A DNA stretch of 22,500 nucleotides from Botryococcus braunii (GCA_002005505.1 KV908418.1:341089-363588), one strand, 5' to 3'; positions 1-11,551 are shown, counted from the first letter of the stretch. Numbers and translations are program-made. The notes: generated by a model from the letters alone, not told the origin.

Positions 1-84
1 GCCTGCTTATCCATACTCTTTGACACCGTGAAAAGAAAGTAGACTCCATTACGCTTGATCCCCCAGCTCAAACACATGTCCTTT

Positions 85-238
<154 letters not shown>

Positions 239-490
239 AACACGCAGACGCGAACACACAAACACACACACATGTACCCGCGCAAATGTACGTGCGTGCA
301 CAAGGGGGGGTAGGGGGTGGGGGGAGGGAGCGAGAGAGAAAGAGAGATTAAGCGCAATGGTATACGGAATATATCACGGGGTACTCTGCCTTGCCCTCAA
401 CGATACATGCGTACAAGAGCTGCCAGTGCCGCAAGAGTGGTGGAAAGTGCAATGACAAAACAATTGTACACAGGCAAATGTAGAGACAAG

Positions 491-595
491 TAGGGAATGG
501 GAAAGGGGAGCAGGCGTTTACATCCTTGTGTTTCACCCGGTTTAGGGAGTGGGAAAGGGGAGGCTGGCGATTCCATCCTTGTGTGTTTCAACCCG
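491..595. repeat. 52-bp direct tandem duplication, two copies
   Basis: Two adjacent copies begin TAGGGA(A/G)TGGGAAAGGGGAG and end in a CATCCTTGTG...TTTCA(A)CCCG block, at 491-542 and 543-595. They differ by scattered substitutions and a 2-base TG expansion in the second copy, so the duplication is not recent. It lies in presumed intron of the minus-strand gene. Confidence 0.85.
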
Positions 596-707
596 AAAAC
601 TACTAACAATAAAAACAAAACAAAACAACAAGCATCCATGGCCAAACTCTTAATTCAACTTTTGTCTACCAAAGGTACTCAAATATTGTGTGGTGAAATC
701 AACACAC

Positions 708-829
708 CGGAAAGACAGCCTGGCCCTGGGTGGCAGTTATGGTGATGTGGCCTCCTCCACCAAGCGGGATGGGCGGAAAGCTGCTGACCCTCTGGAAGTG
801 GAAGTCGCCATTCACTTCTGCATTCAGGT
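708..829 (-). CDS. BPI/LBP-family protein, exon 3
   Basis: Third recognised exon, read on the minus strand from 829 down to 708. The acceptor is GGGGCAG|AC and the donor CCG|GTGTGT. Exon 2 ends with one base of a codon and this exon supplies the other two, giving VTDLNAEVNGDFHFQR. That stretch lines up without gaps with the BPI N-barrel strand usually read as ISNANIKISGKWK, an aromatic replacing the Trp. A Gly-rich turn (PLGGGGH) and another beta strand follow. The exon ends in phase 0. A second acceptor 10 bases further in (GCAG|AA) is out of phase by a different length but also gives two completing bases; I prefer the longer exon because of the alignment. Confidence 0.6.
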
Positions 830-978
830 CTGCCCCACAACCCACAGCCCTCCATACTGTGCTCTCTGGGCAGACAGCATGCCAGAACCACACACAAGCA
901 TGCTCTGACACCCACTAACGCACCTGTTCACACCACCGCGCCCACCCACCCACCTACCGCACCCACCCCCTCAACACA

Positions 979-1247
<269 letters not shown>

Positions 1248-1375
1248 ATGCATGCACATTAACAAAGTCAAGGAAATGGTTTGGAAAACACATGTCAGAC
1301 TGTATGTCCGTATGGGCCCAGTACTGTTGTCTATATGAAGCGCTCAGACAACCAATGCACTGCGTGCAACCCCAC

Positions 1376-1532
1376 CTGTAACTGTAATGACCAGGGTTTC
1401 ATCATCCCCCAAGAAAATTCCGGACTTTGTTGAGCTCACATCCAGATCATCCAGGTTGATATCGTCCAGATTGAGGCGGAAGTTCCCGGCGACAGGAATG
1501 TTCACGTAAGTTTCCAAAGGTGGCAACGACAC
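1376..1532 (-). CDS. BPI/LBP-family protein, exon 2
   Basis: Second exon, minus strand, 157 nt. The acceptor is AACTTTCAG|GTGTCG and the donor TTACAG|GTGGGG. It begins in phase 0, matching exon 1, and ends one base into a codon, matching exon 3. The peptide VSLPPLETYVNIPVAGNF followed by the LNLDDINLDDLDV segment and a GDDETLVITVT strand is the characteristic N-terminal barrel of the BPI/LBP/CETP/PLTP family: a loop with (I/V)P.(L/A)G, then a strand ending in L.(V/L)SS, then a G(D/N)..L.(I/V).(I/V) strand. These proteins bind lipid in an elongated boomerang fold. The match is by motif, not by database search. Confidence 0.72.
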
Positions 1533-1878
1533 CTGAAAGTTTGCCCACCAAGGTTTTGGCTTTGGTAACTGTTGGGTTAAACCGTATTCGCGCGATTGAT
1601 TAAAGCAGCAGAGGTAAATGAGGCGGAATGACAAGTTGTAAGAGCTTCAGAACTTTGGGGTGAGGGTTTGGACAAGACATTCTTGGATTCAGCACTGCAA
1701 GCCACTTGAAAGCCCACTGGTTGCAGATCTGATAAATTCTACACTGCATAATGTTGGAGCGCATCATTGAAATTATAAATGGACACAAATGGCGCAGTGC
1801 GACCAGCCCTCCTATAGGCTGTCTTGATAACCAACCTGGAAAGCGGTCTACGTAGCACTCCCATCGAGAATGAATTAC
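1533..1878 (-). other. Intron 1 of the BPI-like gene
   Basis: A 346-bp GT-AG intron, donor AAG|GTAATT and acceptor TTTCAG|GTG on the minus strand. Unlike almost every other intron of this size in the window it has no dinucleotide microsatellite. Confidence 0.55.
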
Positions 1879-2178
1879 CTTTTTGAAGTTTTCCTTCATA
1901 AGATCCACAGCCACTTGAGACGCATATTCAAAAAATCGGTGCGTCGCCACTCCCTTGATGGCTGGGACTTGGACGGATCCTCGATATCCCGTATCCTTGG
2001 AATGGGTTATCAAGTCCTCTTGATCCATGAGAGATACAAATGGTAAATTTATTGGCGCGTCCAGGGCCACATGCTGTCGTGCATAACCGTCAGACGTCTG
2101 CCCGGATCCTAGTCCATTTCCAAGCACCGTCTTATAGGTACAAATGGAGATGATAAGAAGTAAACATCCCAGAACCAT
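1879..2178 (-). CDS. BPI/LBP-family protein, exon 1 with signal peptide
   Basis: First exon, minus strand. The frame is open from an ATG at 2241, but I prefer the internal ATG at 2178. From there the protein opens with MVLGCLLLIISICTYKTVLG, a typical signal peptide (hydrophobic core, small residues at the end), whereas the upstream Met would place 21 polar and basic residues before it. A spacer of about 35 residues follows, then SVQVPAIKGVATHRFFEY and a helix-like ASQVAVDLMKENFKK. This resembles the family's N-terminal strand and amphipathic helix (G(L/V)..(A/G)...A...L...L). The donor is AAG|GTAATT in phase 0. The product should enter the secretory pathway and bind lipid or amphipathic ligands. 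Confidence 0.68.
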
Positions 2179-2330
2179 GGAATCTCTGTTCCTAAAAAGT
2201 GTTCCATGTCGATAGGTTCGACACAAGCGTTGCGCAACCATTTCACATGCTGGATCTCTTAATCACGACGTCACATGCCGACTCTTCAGGCCCTCACATT
2301 CAAGCCCAAAACGATACTGCCAAAAGCCTC

Positions 2331-2338
2331 TTTTTATA
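2331..2338 (-). promoter_or_regulatory. TATA-like box upstream of the BPI-like gene
   Basis: The minus strand reads GCTATAAAAAGAGGC here. It lies about 150 bp upstream of the preferred start codon and about 90 bp upstream of the alternative ATG. A start of transcription about 30 bp downstream would leave a 5' leader of about 60-130 nt. Position and sequence fit a core promoter, but nothing else supports it. Confidence 0.4.
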
Positions 2339-4752
<2,414 letters not shown>

Positions 4753-4779
4753 ATGTGTCTGCACATATTTTCCCCACAG

Positions 4780-5068
4780 AGCCCTTGGTAGACATCACAT
4801 GCAGCTTGCAATCAGGTTTCACTGCCGCTGACGTACTGTGTTGGGGGTTTCATCAGGAGGCTCAAGCGGCGGCAAGAGACATATCGCGGGTCCGGTTGGG
4901 GTCGGAGGGGGAAGAAGCTGTAGCGATATCACAGCAGAGGCCTGTGGAGCTCAACCTGCTTCCCTTGCCGGAACAACCCAGTCTGGATGGCTTTGCCCTT
5001 AATCAGGAGGATGTGGCCTCCACAACTATGCCGCCCCTCCTGCAGGCCTCACAAAGGAGCGGTACCAG
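4780..5068 (+). CDS. UNC13-like protein, exon 1 (first recognised)
   Basis: Acceptor ATTTTCCCCACAG|AG and donor GGTACCAG|GTATGC enclose 289 nt open in one frame. It starts with two bases completing a codon from an unseen upstream exon and ends with two bases, which fit the one-base start of exon 2. It encodes about 96 residues beginning PLVDITCSLQSGFTAADVL and ending near LLQASQRSG. I recognise no domain; family members have variable N-termini. Codon third positions are less G+C-rich than in later exons, so this is the weakest large exon. Confidence 0.55.
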
Positions 5069-5970
5069 GTATGCCGATCCCCAGGGGACCAAGGGGGTCC
5101 CTCCTCCCCCCTTCACACTTCCACAGTCATACGTGCCGTGCTGCGGTGCCCCCCAGGGAGTAGCCAGGACTTCACTCATGGCATGCGGGGTACTTCAATG
5201 TTGGCAGTCGCGTCCTCATCAGTGCTGTGCGACTCGTGCATTACACAGGGATCTGGACATGGGAGCACTGCAATTTGTGCATTGCAGTTGAGTGTCTCAA
5301 AGGAATAGTTCCGCCTCGCACTTCGCAGTTGATTCTCTTGCCTGGCTTCTGAGAATGAAATGAAATGGGCAAAGCTGCTTTGGTGGAATGCGGGACAACG
5401 ATGAAACGATTCGAGGAAAATGTCACACCTGAGTTGTCAAGGTGTGGAAGAGCTGGATGTCCGTTAAGAGCAGTATAAGATAGACATCAGCTGCACGAGG
5501 CATGCGTAAATCAGTGTGTTAATACTGGGGATCTGTAAATGCCGATACAAAGGGGCTTTCATGGGCCAAATTTTTGACAGCAAGGGGCATCCGTGAACCG
5601 CTCATTTGATACCAAGGTGCATGCTTGGGCCACAGTTTTGACAGCAAGAGGCGGCCTTAGTTCCCTTCCCAAGAGAGGGGGTAGGGAATTATGGAATTAA
5701 TGATTGGAATGAACGCACAAAGTGTCTCAAGCCCACCCTTCCGCCAACAGATATAATGGCATCTCTGAAGACCTGTCCTGTTGGAGCAAACAAGGAACGA
5801 ACGCTTAAGAAGGAAGGCAAAAGAGGGCCCAAGATTTCTTCAAGGAGGCGGGGGTTGCGAAATGCAGCATGAACAGGTTGGGGCTGGATGTAGTCGGCTG
5901 CATGGCACTGTACTGTAGCCTCCTCTGCGGAAGGGGAAGGGGAACATACCGTCATGACATGGAGAAGCAG
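5069..5970 (+). other. Intron 1, 902 bp
   Basis: GT-AG intron with donor GTATGC. It has no long microsatellite. It carries two 45-bp direct copies with a 64-bp period at 5544-5652 (see separate entry). The 3' end is purine-rich (GGAGAAGCAG), so the exact acceptor of exon 2 is uncertain. Confidence 0.5.
5544..5652. repeat. Direct repeat of 45 bp, period 64 bp
   Basis: Copies at 5544-5588 and 5608-5652 share GATAC(C)AAGG, then (C/T)TGGGCCA and TTTTGACAGCAAG(G/A)GGC. They are separated by a 19-bp spacer. About three quarters of positions agree by eye. Confidence 0.8.
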
Positions 5971-6252
5971 GCGTGCTGACTGTGAAAGTGTGCAGGTGAC
6001 GCTGCAGGCGGTGGTGGCGTCATGGGGAGGATGCGACCCGTCTCGGAGCCTGCCCTCCCGGATGCTGCTGGCCGATTGGCTGAGGACGATCGTGGGGGTT
6101 GAGATCGGAGCCCATCGCCGCTTGGTGCTGCAAGCCCTGCTGTCCAACGGCGTGCTTGGGGAGTACTTTGGGCAGCTGCTCCTGGGTGTGGAGGAGGACC
6201 AGCATTCCACGTACTGCCGGGCAGACTTCTCTGAGCCAGAGGGCTACCTGCG
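5971..6252 (+). CDS. UNC13-like protein, exon 2 (helical region before C2A)
   Basis: 282 nt, donor CTGCG|GTGCGT. It starts with one base (AGAAGCAG|G) to complete the exon 1 codon. A later acceptor GTGCAG|GTG at 5996 looks similar in strength but is out of phase with exon 1. The peptide SVQVTLQAVVASWGG, then LLADWLRTIVGV and HRRLVLQALLS, matches the pair of helices that precedes C2A in Munc13-4 and BAIAP3 (a ..eAL..vl.riG helix, then ..L..yl..afgv..eeH..ll). Third positions are strongly G+C-rich. It ends in FSEPEGYLR, of which a degenerate copy lies about 560 bp downstream. Confidence 0.78.
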
Positions 6253-6345
6253 GTGCGTGGGGGGAGCCCGATTTGGGGGGTTCCTGGGGCTTATGGGGCA
6301 TTCCGGGGGGGGGGTCCCGGGGGGTTTTTTGGGGGATATCTTAGG
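6253..6345 (+). repeat. Cluster of G-runs directly after the exon 2 donor
   Basis: Within 93 bp of the donor there are at least eight sense-strand runs of four or more G, including one of ten. This exceeds the usual four-run requirement for a G-quadruplex. G-runs close to donors are also known intronic splicing elements. Confidence 0.75.
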
Positions 6346-6452
6346 GGCGTAAAAGAATACCTCAATGGGTACCACAAGTATTGGTCGAAGTACTGGGGTA
6401 TCCATCGTAGGTCGTCCCGAGGTGGTTATTGCAATTTCTAGTTTCATCCCCC

Positions 6453-6470
6453 GGGGGGGGGGGGGGGGGG
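6453..6470. repeat. G homopolymer
   Basis: An uninterrupted run of about 18 G follows CATCCCCC in intron 2. Part of the same G-rich intron as the run cluster upstream and the G-runs at 6745-6768. Confidence 0.9.
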
Positions 6471-6511
6471 CTCAAGTGCATACGGGGGTCTGTGCTTCGT
6501 GGGAGACTTCC

Positions 6512-6587
6512 GGTGCATATGGGGACCTCTGGTACACAGGGGGATCTTGGGTGCATAGGGGAGTCTGCGGTGCATGAGGGATTCCAG
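6512..6587. repeat. 19-bp minisatellite, four tandem units
   Basis: Units at 6512-6530, 6531-6549, 6550-6568 and 6569-6587, each starting GGTGCATA or GGTACACA and continuing with GGGGA. A diverged unit precedes near 6476. Because 19 is not a multiple of three, the reading frame changes with every unit, which argues against coding. Confidence 0.88.
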
Positions 6588-6769
6588 GGGCATTGCTTTG
6601 GTTTTGCTGGGGTGCAACGTGACTTGGATTTCGTCAGGCATGTTGGAGCATCACCGCGTTTTTGTTGAGATGAGTTCTCTTCAGGAGGGGGGATTGGGGA
6701 TTGGGGGATTGATATGATCTGAGGCTCCTTGGTAGAGTTGGGTGGGGGGGGGGGGTTGGGGGGGGGACA

Positions 6770-6812
6770 CCATGCACTGGCGCCAATTTTCGGATCCCGA
6801 GGGTTACTTGTG
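6770..6812 (+). pseudogene. Degenerate partial copy of the 3' end of exon 2
   Basis: This segment encodes HWRQFSDPEGYLW, matching YCRADFSEPEGYLR at the end of exon 2, and it is followed by TG|GTGCGG as exon 2 is followed by CG|GTGCGT. About 27 of 38 bases agree across the last part. Many differences are silent or conservative. No upstream acceptor is obvious, so I call it a relic or a possible alternative exon rather than a functional exon. Confidence 0.45.
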
Positions 6813-6911
6813 GTGCGGTTGGGAGACTGCGAATGGTGGGCTTCGTTTCCTGTCCAGCGGGGGTCGAAGGGATCTCAGGGTCAAGGGCGTGTGCGCCCGC
6901 ACCTGCGCGCG

Positions 6912-6913
<2 letters not shown>

Positions 6914-6995
<82 letters not shown>
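6914..6995. repeat. (TG)n microsatellite, intron 2
   Basis: A pure run of about 41 GT units, bounded by CGCGCGCATG on the left and GCGCTAACGC on the right, in the 931-bp intron 2 (6253-7183). Confidence 0.96.
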
Positions 6996-6998
<3 letters not shown>

Positions 6999-7183
6999 TA
7001 ACGCACGCCGGCGCGTGATTTCCTTTTCTTAGCAGTGGGTAGAGGCTCGCAGAGGGGCGGACTCTGTTTAAGGCCCGCCTTAATTTTTAAATGGGCCTTT
7101 TACAGGTCGTGCTCCCATACCGTGTGGGCTGTTCCACTGATGGTTTCAGTAGGCAGCTGATGTTGTTCTGGGTGATGCGGCAG

Positions 7184-7376
7184 GTGGAGGAAGGAGGAGA
7201 CACATGCGCTTACAAGCCTGATTCACCTGCAAGACAAGCAGCCGCGCTTCAACGGGCACTTGCAGGTGACTCTGGTCGGCGCAGCGCACTTGGGGGGCGA
7301 CGGTGCCGACTCCAAGAAGCTCTTCGGAATCAACCGCCACCAGAACTACGATGCCTATGCCGTTTGTTGGCTCAAA
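7184..7376 (+). CDS. UNC13-like protein, exon 3 (start of C2A)
   Basis: 193 nt, acceptor TGATGCGGCAG|G and donor CTCAAA|GTGTGC. It starts with one base completing exon 2's Arg codon and ends in phase 0. After a charged lead-in (WRKEETHALTSLIHLQDKQP) comes HLQVTLVGAAHL, the first beta strand of a C2 domain, and NYDAYAVCWL, the SDPY-like strand in which the loop 1 Asp is kept. Loop 1 is longer than usual (GGDGADSKKLFGINRH). C2 domains of this family bind calcium and acidic phospholipids at the target membrane. Confidence 0.85.
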
Positions 7377-7426
7377 GTGTGCTGCCTACTTGTAGCTGCC
7401 TCCCCCTGTCATGCTTTGTTGGTTGG

Positions 7427-7429
<3 letters not shown>

Positions 7430-7499
<70 letters not shown>
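7430..7499. repeat. (TG)n microsatellite, intron 3
   Basis: About 35 pure GT units only some 55 bp after the exon 3 donor. Confidence 0.96.
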
Positions 7500-7502
<3 letters not shown>

Positions 7503-7571
7503 ATGTTTGGGTGTTGGTGGGGGCCTGGTTGTGTGTATGTGAAGGGTGGGAGGAAGAGAGGGAAGGGGGGA

Positions 7572-7710
<139 letters not shown>

Positions 7711-7803
7711 GGGTAGTGTGAGACAGAGAGAGGGGTACAGGGGGGGAGGGGGAGGGGTAGAGAGAAGGGGGATGGACAGGGGTTGGGAGGGATGAAGGGC
7801 GGA

Positions 7804-7838
7804 TGTGTGTGTGTGTGTGTGTGCGCGCGCGCGCGCAT
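7804..7838. repeat. (TG)n-(CG)n tract
   Basis: About ten TG units lead directly into seven or eight CG units, again an alternating Z-type composition. Confidence 0.9.
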
Positions 7839-8175
7839 TCCTGTGCGGGCATCCAAGTGCGTGCGTGCAGCCACGCTTTTGATTGGGAATGGGGCCTTCA
7901 AGAGGAAGTGTTTGTGCCATTGTTCTGCCTTGTAGACGACCGGTTTGTGTGAGAAGTGCATTTCAAGGTATGCGATTTGTGTAAATTTCATAACAGACGC
8001 TGTGACCTTTGGGAAATACAACGGGGGGAAGGGGGCCTGTGTGTGGGGATAGCTTGTGGGGCGAAGTCATCCAGCGGGCTTCAGCATGTGCGGGTTGGGT
8101 ACTTACGGAATCTATTCTTTCGAGCAGAGCCTTCCGTAGGTGTTATAAAACCAGGGGCCCGGGGGGTGGGGGCAG

Positions 8176-8760
8176 GTAATTGCAGTGGGAAGGAGGCCAT
8201 GGGGAGTGAACATTCCATTGTGTATGAGGCATTGCGGCTGCTTGGGGCGTCAGGGGAGATTCCGTTGCATGGATGTGGAGGAAAGGGGGCAGGCCTAGTT
8301 TGCTCATGGGGAAAGAGGCCATGGCAAAGGATTGTTTCATGAATTACGAGGGATTGCGACTGGTTGGGGCGTTTGGGGACGTTTCCTTCCATGGATGTGG
8401 AGCGGGGGGGAGACTGGTTTGCGCACGGGGAAGGGCATTTCATGGCTTATATGGGCATTGCTGCTGTTTGGGGTGTTCCCTTACCATGGATGTGGAGGAA
8501 GGGAGGCGGGGCTGGTTTGCTCAAGGGGAAGGAGGGCATGGGAAAGGGTCAGTTAATGGAATATGAGGAAATGCCGCTGTTTGAGGCGTTTGCGGAGGTT
8601 TCCTTCATGGATGTGGAGGAAAGGTGTGATGGCTGGTGGTTTCATGGGAAAGAGGCCTTGGGGCATGAGAAGCTCACGTTCATGAGGCATTGCGGCTTTT
8701 TGGGGCGTTTTGGGACATCCGTTTGTTTTTTGCATCGGGGGGCCCCAGTAATAAAGTGGG
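8176..8760. repeat. Diverged minisatellite of about 105-120 bp units
   Basis: At least four units repeat in the same order: CATTGCGGCTG(T/C)TTGGGGCGTT, then GTTTCCTTCCATGGATGTGG, then GGTTTGCTCATGGGG and AAGAGGCCATGG(G/C)AAAGG. Approximate starts are 8229, 8350, 8454, 8568 and a partial unit at 8687. Unit lengths differ and are not multiples of three, so the peptide DVEE...GLVC appears in different frames in successive units. Confidence 0.82.
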
Positions 8761-9293
8761 CTTTAAAGGCTGCAGGTTTGTTCAATTAAGCGTATTTTGC
8801 ACACGGGAAGGTGTCATGTCTACAAAGATCAAGCACACTGTGAATGGCATTGTTGGCACATTACTTTGTGTTGCGCAAATTGAGAGCATTTGGCGTGGCT
8901 TTGGGAATTCCACATTCGGAGAGAAGCTAGCCGCGTGGGGTGTTGGGATTGACTTGGTTGGGAATGGGCATGGCATGGGGAGTGCGGACATTTAAGGTTT
9001 TGCGTATTGTGGAAGGAACACGCATGGGATGAAGACCGGTGAAATTGCATGCGTTGGAATGAAGCTCTTAGGATTGCATGGGAATGTATATGTCCCAAGA
9101 TTGCTCGTGTTGAAAGGAACATGCGCTCTTTAGAATGAAGATGGATGAGCACTGATGATAGTTCGCCGTGGGGCAAAAGCAGTGTAGTTTCTGAACTTGA
9201 ACGAAATGGGCTCATGTGGGAATAGACTTACTTCGGGTTGCGGGGTCCACTCCGTGCTTGGGAGGCTTTAACTCAATCCCGTCTGCATTGCAG

Positions 9294-9428
9294 GGGAATG
9301 AGCACATGGGACACAAGGAGTCTCAAGAGTTTCGGTCCCCCACCATCCAGAAGACTGTAGAGCCGGTTTGGAACACGCGGGCCCCAGACTTTATTGTCCA
9401 CAGCCCCAATGCTCTGCTGCGGATCCAG
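9294..9428 (+). CDS. UNC13-like protein, exon 4 (C2A core)
   Basis: 135 nt, phase 0 to phase 0, acceptor GCATTGCAG|GGG and donor ATCCAG|GTAAAA. It encodes SPTIQKTVEPVWNT followed by FIVHSPNALLRIQ. These are the most recognisable C2 strands: the K(T/V).(N/E)PVWN turn, then F.(V/L)....L.I.V. Together with exons 3 and 5 it makes the C2A beta sandwich. Confidence 0.93.
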
Positions 9429-9728
9429 GTAAAACCAGTCTGTCCACACGAGATTGTGAGTGACATTCACAATTGCCAATTACAATTGATCTGATCTCCC
9501 ACTTTTACCCCCCCCCTCTCCCCCTTCCCCCTCCGTGATGTTGTAGCCTGGCATGCTTTCTATGAGTCACAGAATGAGATGATGATGAGAAGAGGTGGAA
9601 AGTGTGTCTAAGCTGGTCAACAGACTGACCGCATTTGTTAAGAGAGCTGCATCCACTATTGCATGGTTGCACATGACATCTTGTCTCGTCAATGACCTCG
9701 TACCTGATTCGAACTGTGCCAATGGCAG
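9429..9728 (+). other. Intron 4, 300 bp
   Basis: GT-AG intron with donor GTAAAA and acceptor CAATGGCAG. It has a short pyrimidine block at 9498-9535 (C and CT runs) and otherwise nothing notable. Confidence 0.6.
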
Positions 9729-9896
9729 GTGCGAGACAGCGGAGGGAAGGGGCGCATGGTGGATAAACTGGCTGCAGGGGTGGATAAGTGGACCGACAAG
9801 ATTGCCAAGGACTTGCGGTACGCGGGAGACAAGCTGATCGGCCAGATCTCCGTCCCGCTTCGCCAGTTGGAGCGTGACAACCCCAACCGCATGAAG
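9729..9896 (+). CDS. UNC13-like protein, exon 5 (C2A loop 3 with helical insertion)
   Basis: 168 nt, phase 0 to 0, acceptor AATGGCAG|GTG and donor ATGAAG|GTGCAT. Joined to exon 4 it reads LLRIQVRDSGGKGRM: the usual WD of C2 loop 3 is RD. About 28 residues (MVDKLAAGVDKWTDKIAKD and a short tail) are then inserted before GDKLIGQISVPLRQL, the normal strand after loop 3. A helical insertion at exactly this place is a known trait of Munc13-4/BAIAP3 C2A domains and is the best single argument for the subfamily. Confidence 0.9.
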
Positions 9897-10386
9897 GTGC
9901 ATCTCCCTGTTTCTCTCTGTTGGCATGCCTGAGTCGACCGTGCCTGCCCGATGTGTCCAGATGTGTGCCAGATGTGTTGCAGTGCCCTTGACAATAGGGG
10001 GGTCTAAAAGGAGAAGTGGAGGGAGCGATGCATTAAAGCAGAAGAGGGATACACGCCAAAACATCATGCATGCACCACCCAACACACATACCAGTAAACT
10101 CTGACGGAATGGAGGGGGTGGGGCCTGTGTAATTGTTTGCTATTTCGGATGTTAATTTTTATAATTGCATCGGCTCGCATATCTGGCTGACTACCTGGGA
10201 AGGATCGGGCTATGCCCAAATGCCCTCAAAAGGAGCCTGAATTTGCGGGCCGTCGGGTATTGAATTTGCGGACCGTCTGCTTTGCGGTCGTGGGATTACA
10301 GACGGCACCTACAGCAGCAGCGGCAATGAATCTATGAATGCCTCCTTCCCTTCCTTTACTTACTGGAATGTACTGCTGCATTGCAG
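9897..10386 (+). other. Intron 5, 490 bp
   Basis: GT-AG intron without a long microsatellite. It contains a 23-bp tandem duplication at 10238-10283 and a CAG-like triplet patch near 10312-10325. The acceptor is TACTGCTGCATTGCAG. Confidence 0.6.
10238..10283. repeat. 23-bp tandem duplication
   Basis: Two adjacent copies of TGAATTTGCGG(G/A)CCGTC followed by six variable bases, at 10238-10260 and 10261-10283. Confidence 0.88.
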
Positions 10387-10549
10387 GAGCTCAACTTGCC
10401 ACTGTACAAGGCAGGCAAGGGGGCGGGTCATGGGATGACGCCAGGTCAGCAGGTGGTGTGGGGAGGGGAGGATCCCGAACTTTCGGACAACAGCAGCACT
10501 GCCAGCGACTTTGATCTGGAGTCCCGCTCCACCAGCAGCTCCCTCACTG
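10387..10549 (+). CDS. UNC13-like protein, exon 6 (end of C2A, Ser-rich loop)
   Basis: 163 nt, phase 0 start, one base over at the end; acceptor GCATTGCAG|GAG and donor [23 protein letters not shown] is the C2 strand written W.PL or L.L elsewhere. It is followed by an acidic, Ser-rich loop ([20 protein letters not shown]) that could be a phosphorylation target; that role is inference. Donor-like sites inside the exon (CCAG|GTCAGC, CAGCAG|GTGGTG) would shorten it. Confidence 0.82.
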
Positions 10550-10643
10550 GTGGGTGCCTTGCTCAAGCCTCCCCACATATGCGTATGCTCGCACGCCTCC
10601 TGGGCTCGTGTGGGGGCTTGGGTGCGTGCGTGAGTGCCTGCAT

Positions 10644-10646
<3 letters not shown>

Positions 10647-10690
<44 letters not shown>

Positions 10691-10730
10691 TGCGTGCGTG
10701 TGTGTACGTGTGTGTATGCGCGCACGTGCA

Positions 10731-10783
<53 letters not shown>
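10647..10783. repeat. (TG)n / (CG)n mixed tract, intron 6
   Basis: A TG run of about 40 bp, a CG/TG mixed stretch with CGCGCGCGCGCG near 10734-10746, a second TG run of about 34 bp, then a run of about 14 G at 10788-10801. Intron 6 spans 10550-10999. Confidence 0.94.
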
Positions 10784-10999
10784 GTTGGGGGGGGGGGGGG
10801 GCGTCAATCAACATTTCTGATCCTGAATCTAAATGTTGATTCCGGTGAGTCTTGAGACTGTAAATTCGGCCCACTTTCCAGAAGCTGGAGTGAAGGTTAG
10901 CAGAGGGTGGGGAGCAGATCCCCATCACAAGCTTACCACATGTCGAAGGTACCTACCCGAACCTTCAGCCCAGTAACCCTTACAGGCTTATGTGAGCAG

Positions 11000-11239
11000 G
11001 GGGCCGGGAGTCGATTCTGTCGGGGTCCATGTCGATGGGCAACCGGGTCGTTGGGAGCGTCCGGGTGGCAGTGCGGTACGTTCCAGAGTACCGCAACGAG
11101 GACGACGGGGTTCTGGGCCCCTCTGATACCGCCTCGGTCTCCTCCATGGAGTCCCACTTGACCTCCAGCGCCCTCAGCGGGATGCAAGCGCGGATAACCC
11201 GCCTGCAGAACAGCGACTCTGCAAAGGCGCACAATTTTG
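11000..11239 (+). CDS. UNC13-like protein, exon 7 (last C2A strand and linker)
   Basis: 240 nt. The acceptor TGTGAGCAG|GG supplies two bases that complete exon 6's Gly codon, and the donor TTTTG|GTGCGC leaves one base. GNRVVGSVRVAVRYVPEY is the final C2 strand (G.(V/L).(V/L)..(R/H)Y.P). A linker follows that repeats the exon 6 motif (DTASVSSMESHLTSSALSG) and ends in a short helix-like QARITRLQN. Confidence 0.87.
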
Positions 11240-11461
11240 GTGCGCCTTAAAAGTGGGCATCTTTGCCTGTGGGAAGTATTGCCGTGTTTACTTCTTATGT
11301 CTCCATACCTCGTGCAGGATGCGTTGTGCAGGATGCGTTTTGCTTGGAACGTGTGCTATGAAGTAGGTTTTTCACTTCTTGAATCCTTCTTGGGCTTGAA
11401 GGTCCTTGCCCACCAACGCGATGTCCCAGCCTTGGAGACAGAGGAAGGGGAGAAAGGGGGG

Positions 11462-11468
11462 GGGGAGA

Positions 11469-11548
<80 letters not shown>
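11462..11548. repeat. (GA)n microsatellite, intron 7
   Basis: About 43 GA units with one GATA interruption near 11483, preceded by a G-run and followed by purine-rich sequence to about 11588. Confidence 0.95.

Positions 11549-11551
<3 letters not shown>

Noticed and set aside
5996..6252. Shorter exon 2 starting at GTGCAG|GTG
   Set aside because: The acceptor is plausible but out of phase with exon 1. It would be right if exon 1 as drawn is wrong or another exon lies between them.
8176..8760. CRISPR-like array
   Set aside because: The units are long, diverged and contiguous without unique spacers, and the window is clearly eukaryotic.
8081..8789. Frames of 120-141 residues on both strands in intron 3
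   Set aside because: They follow the diverged minisatellite, and the same peptide appears in different frames in successive units.
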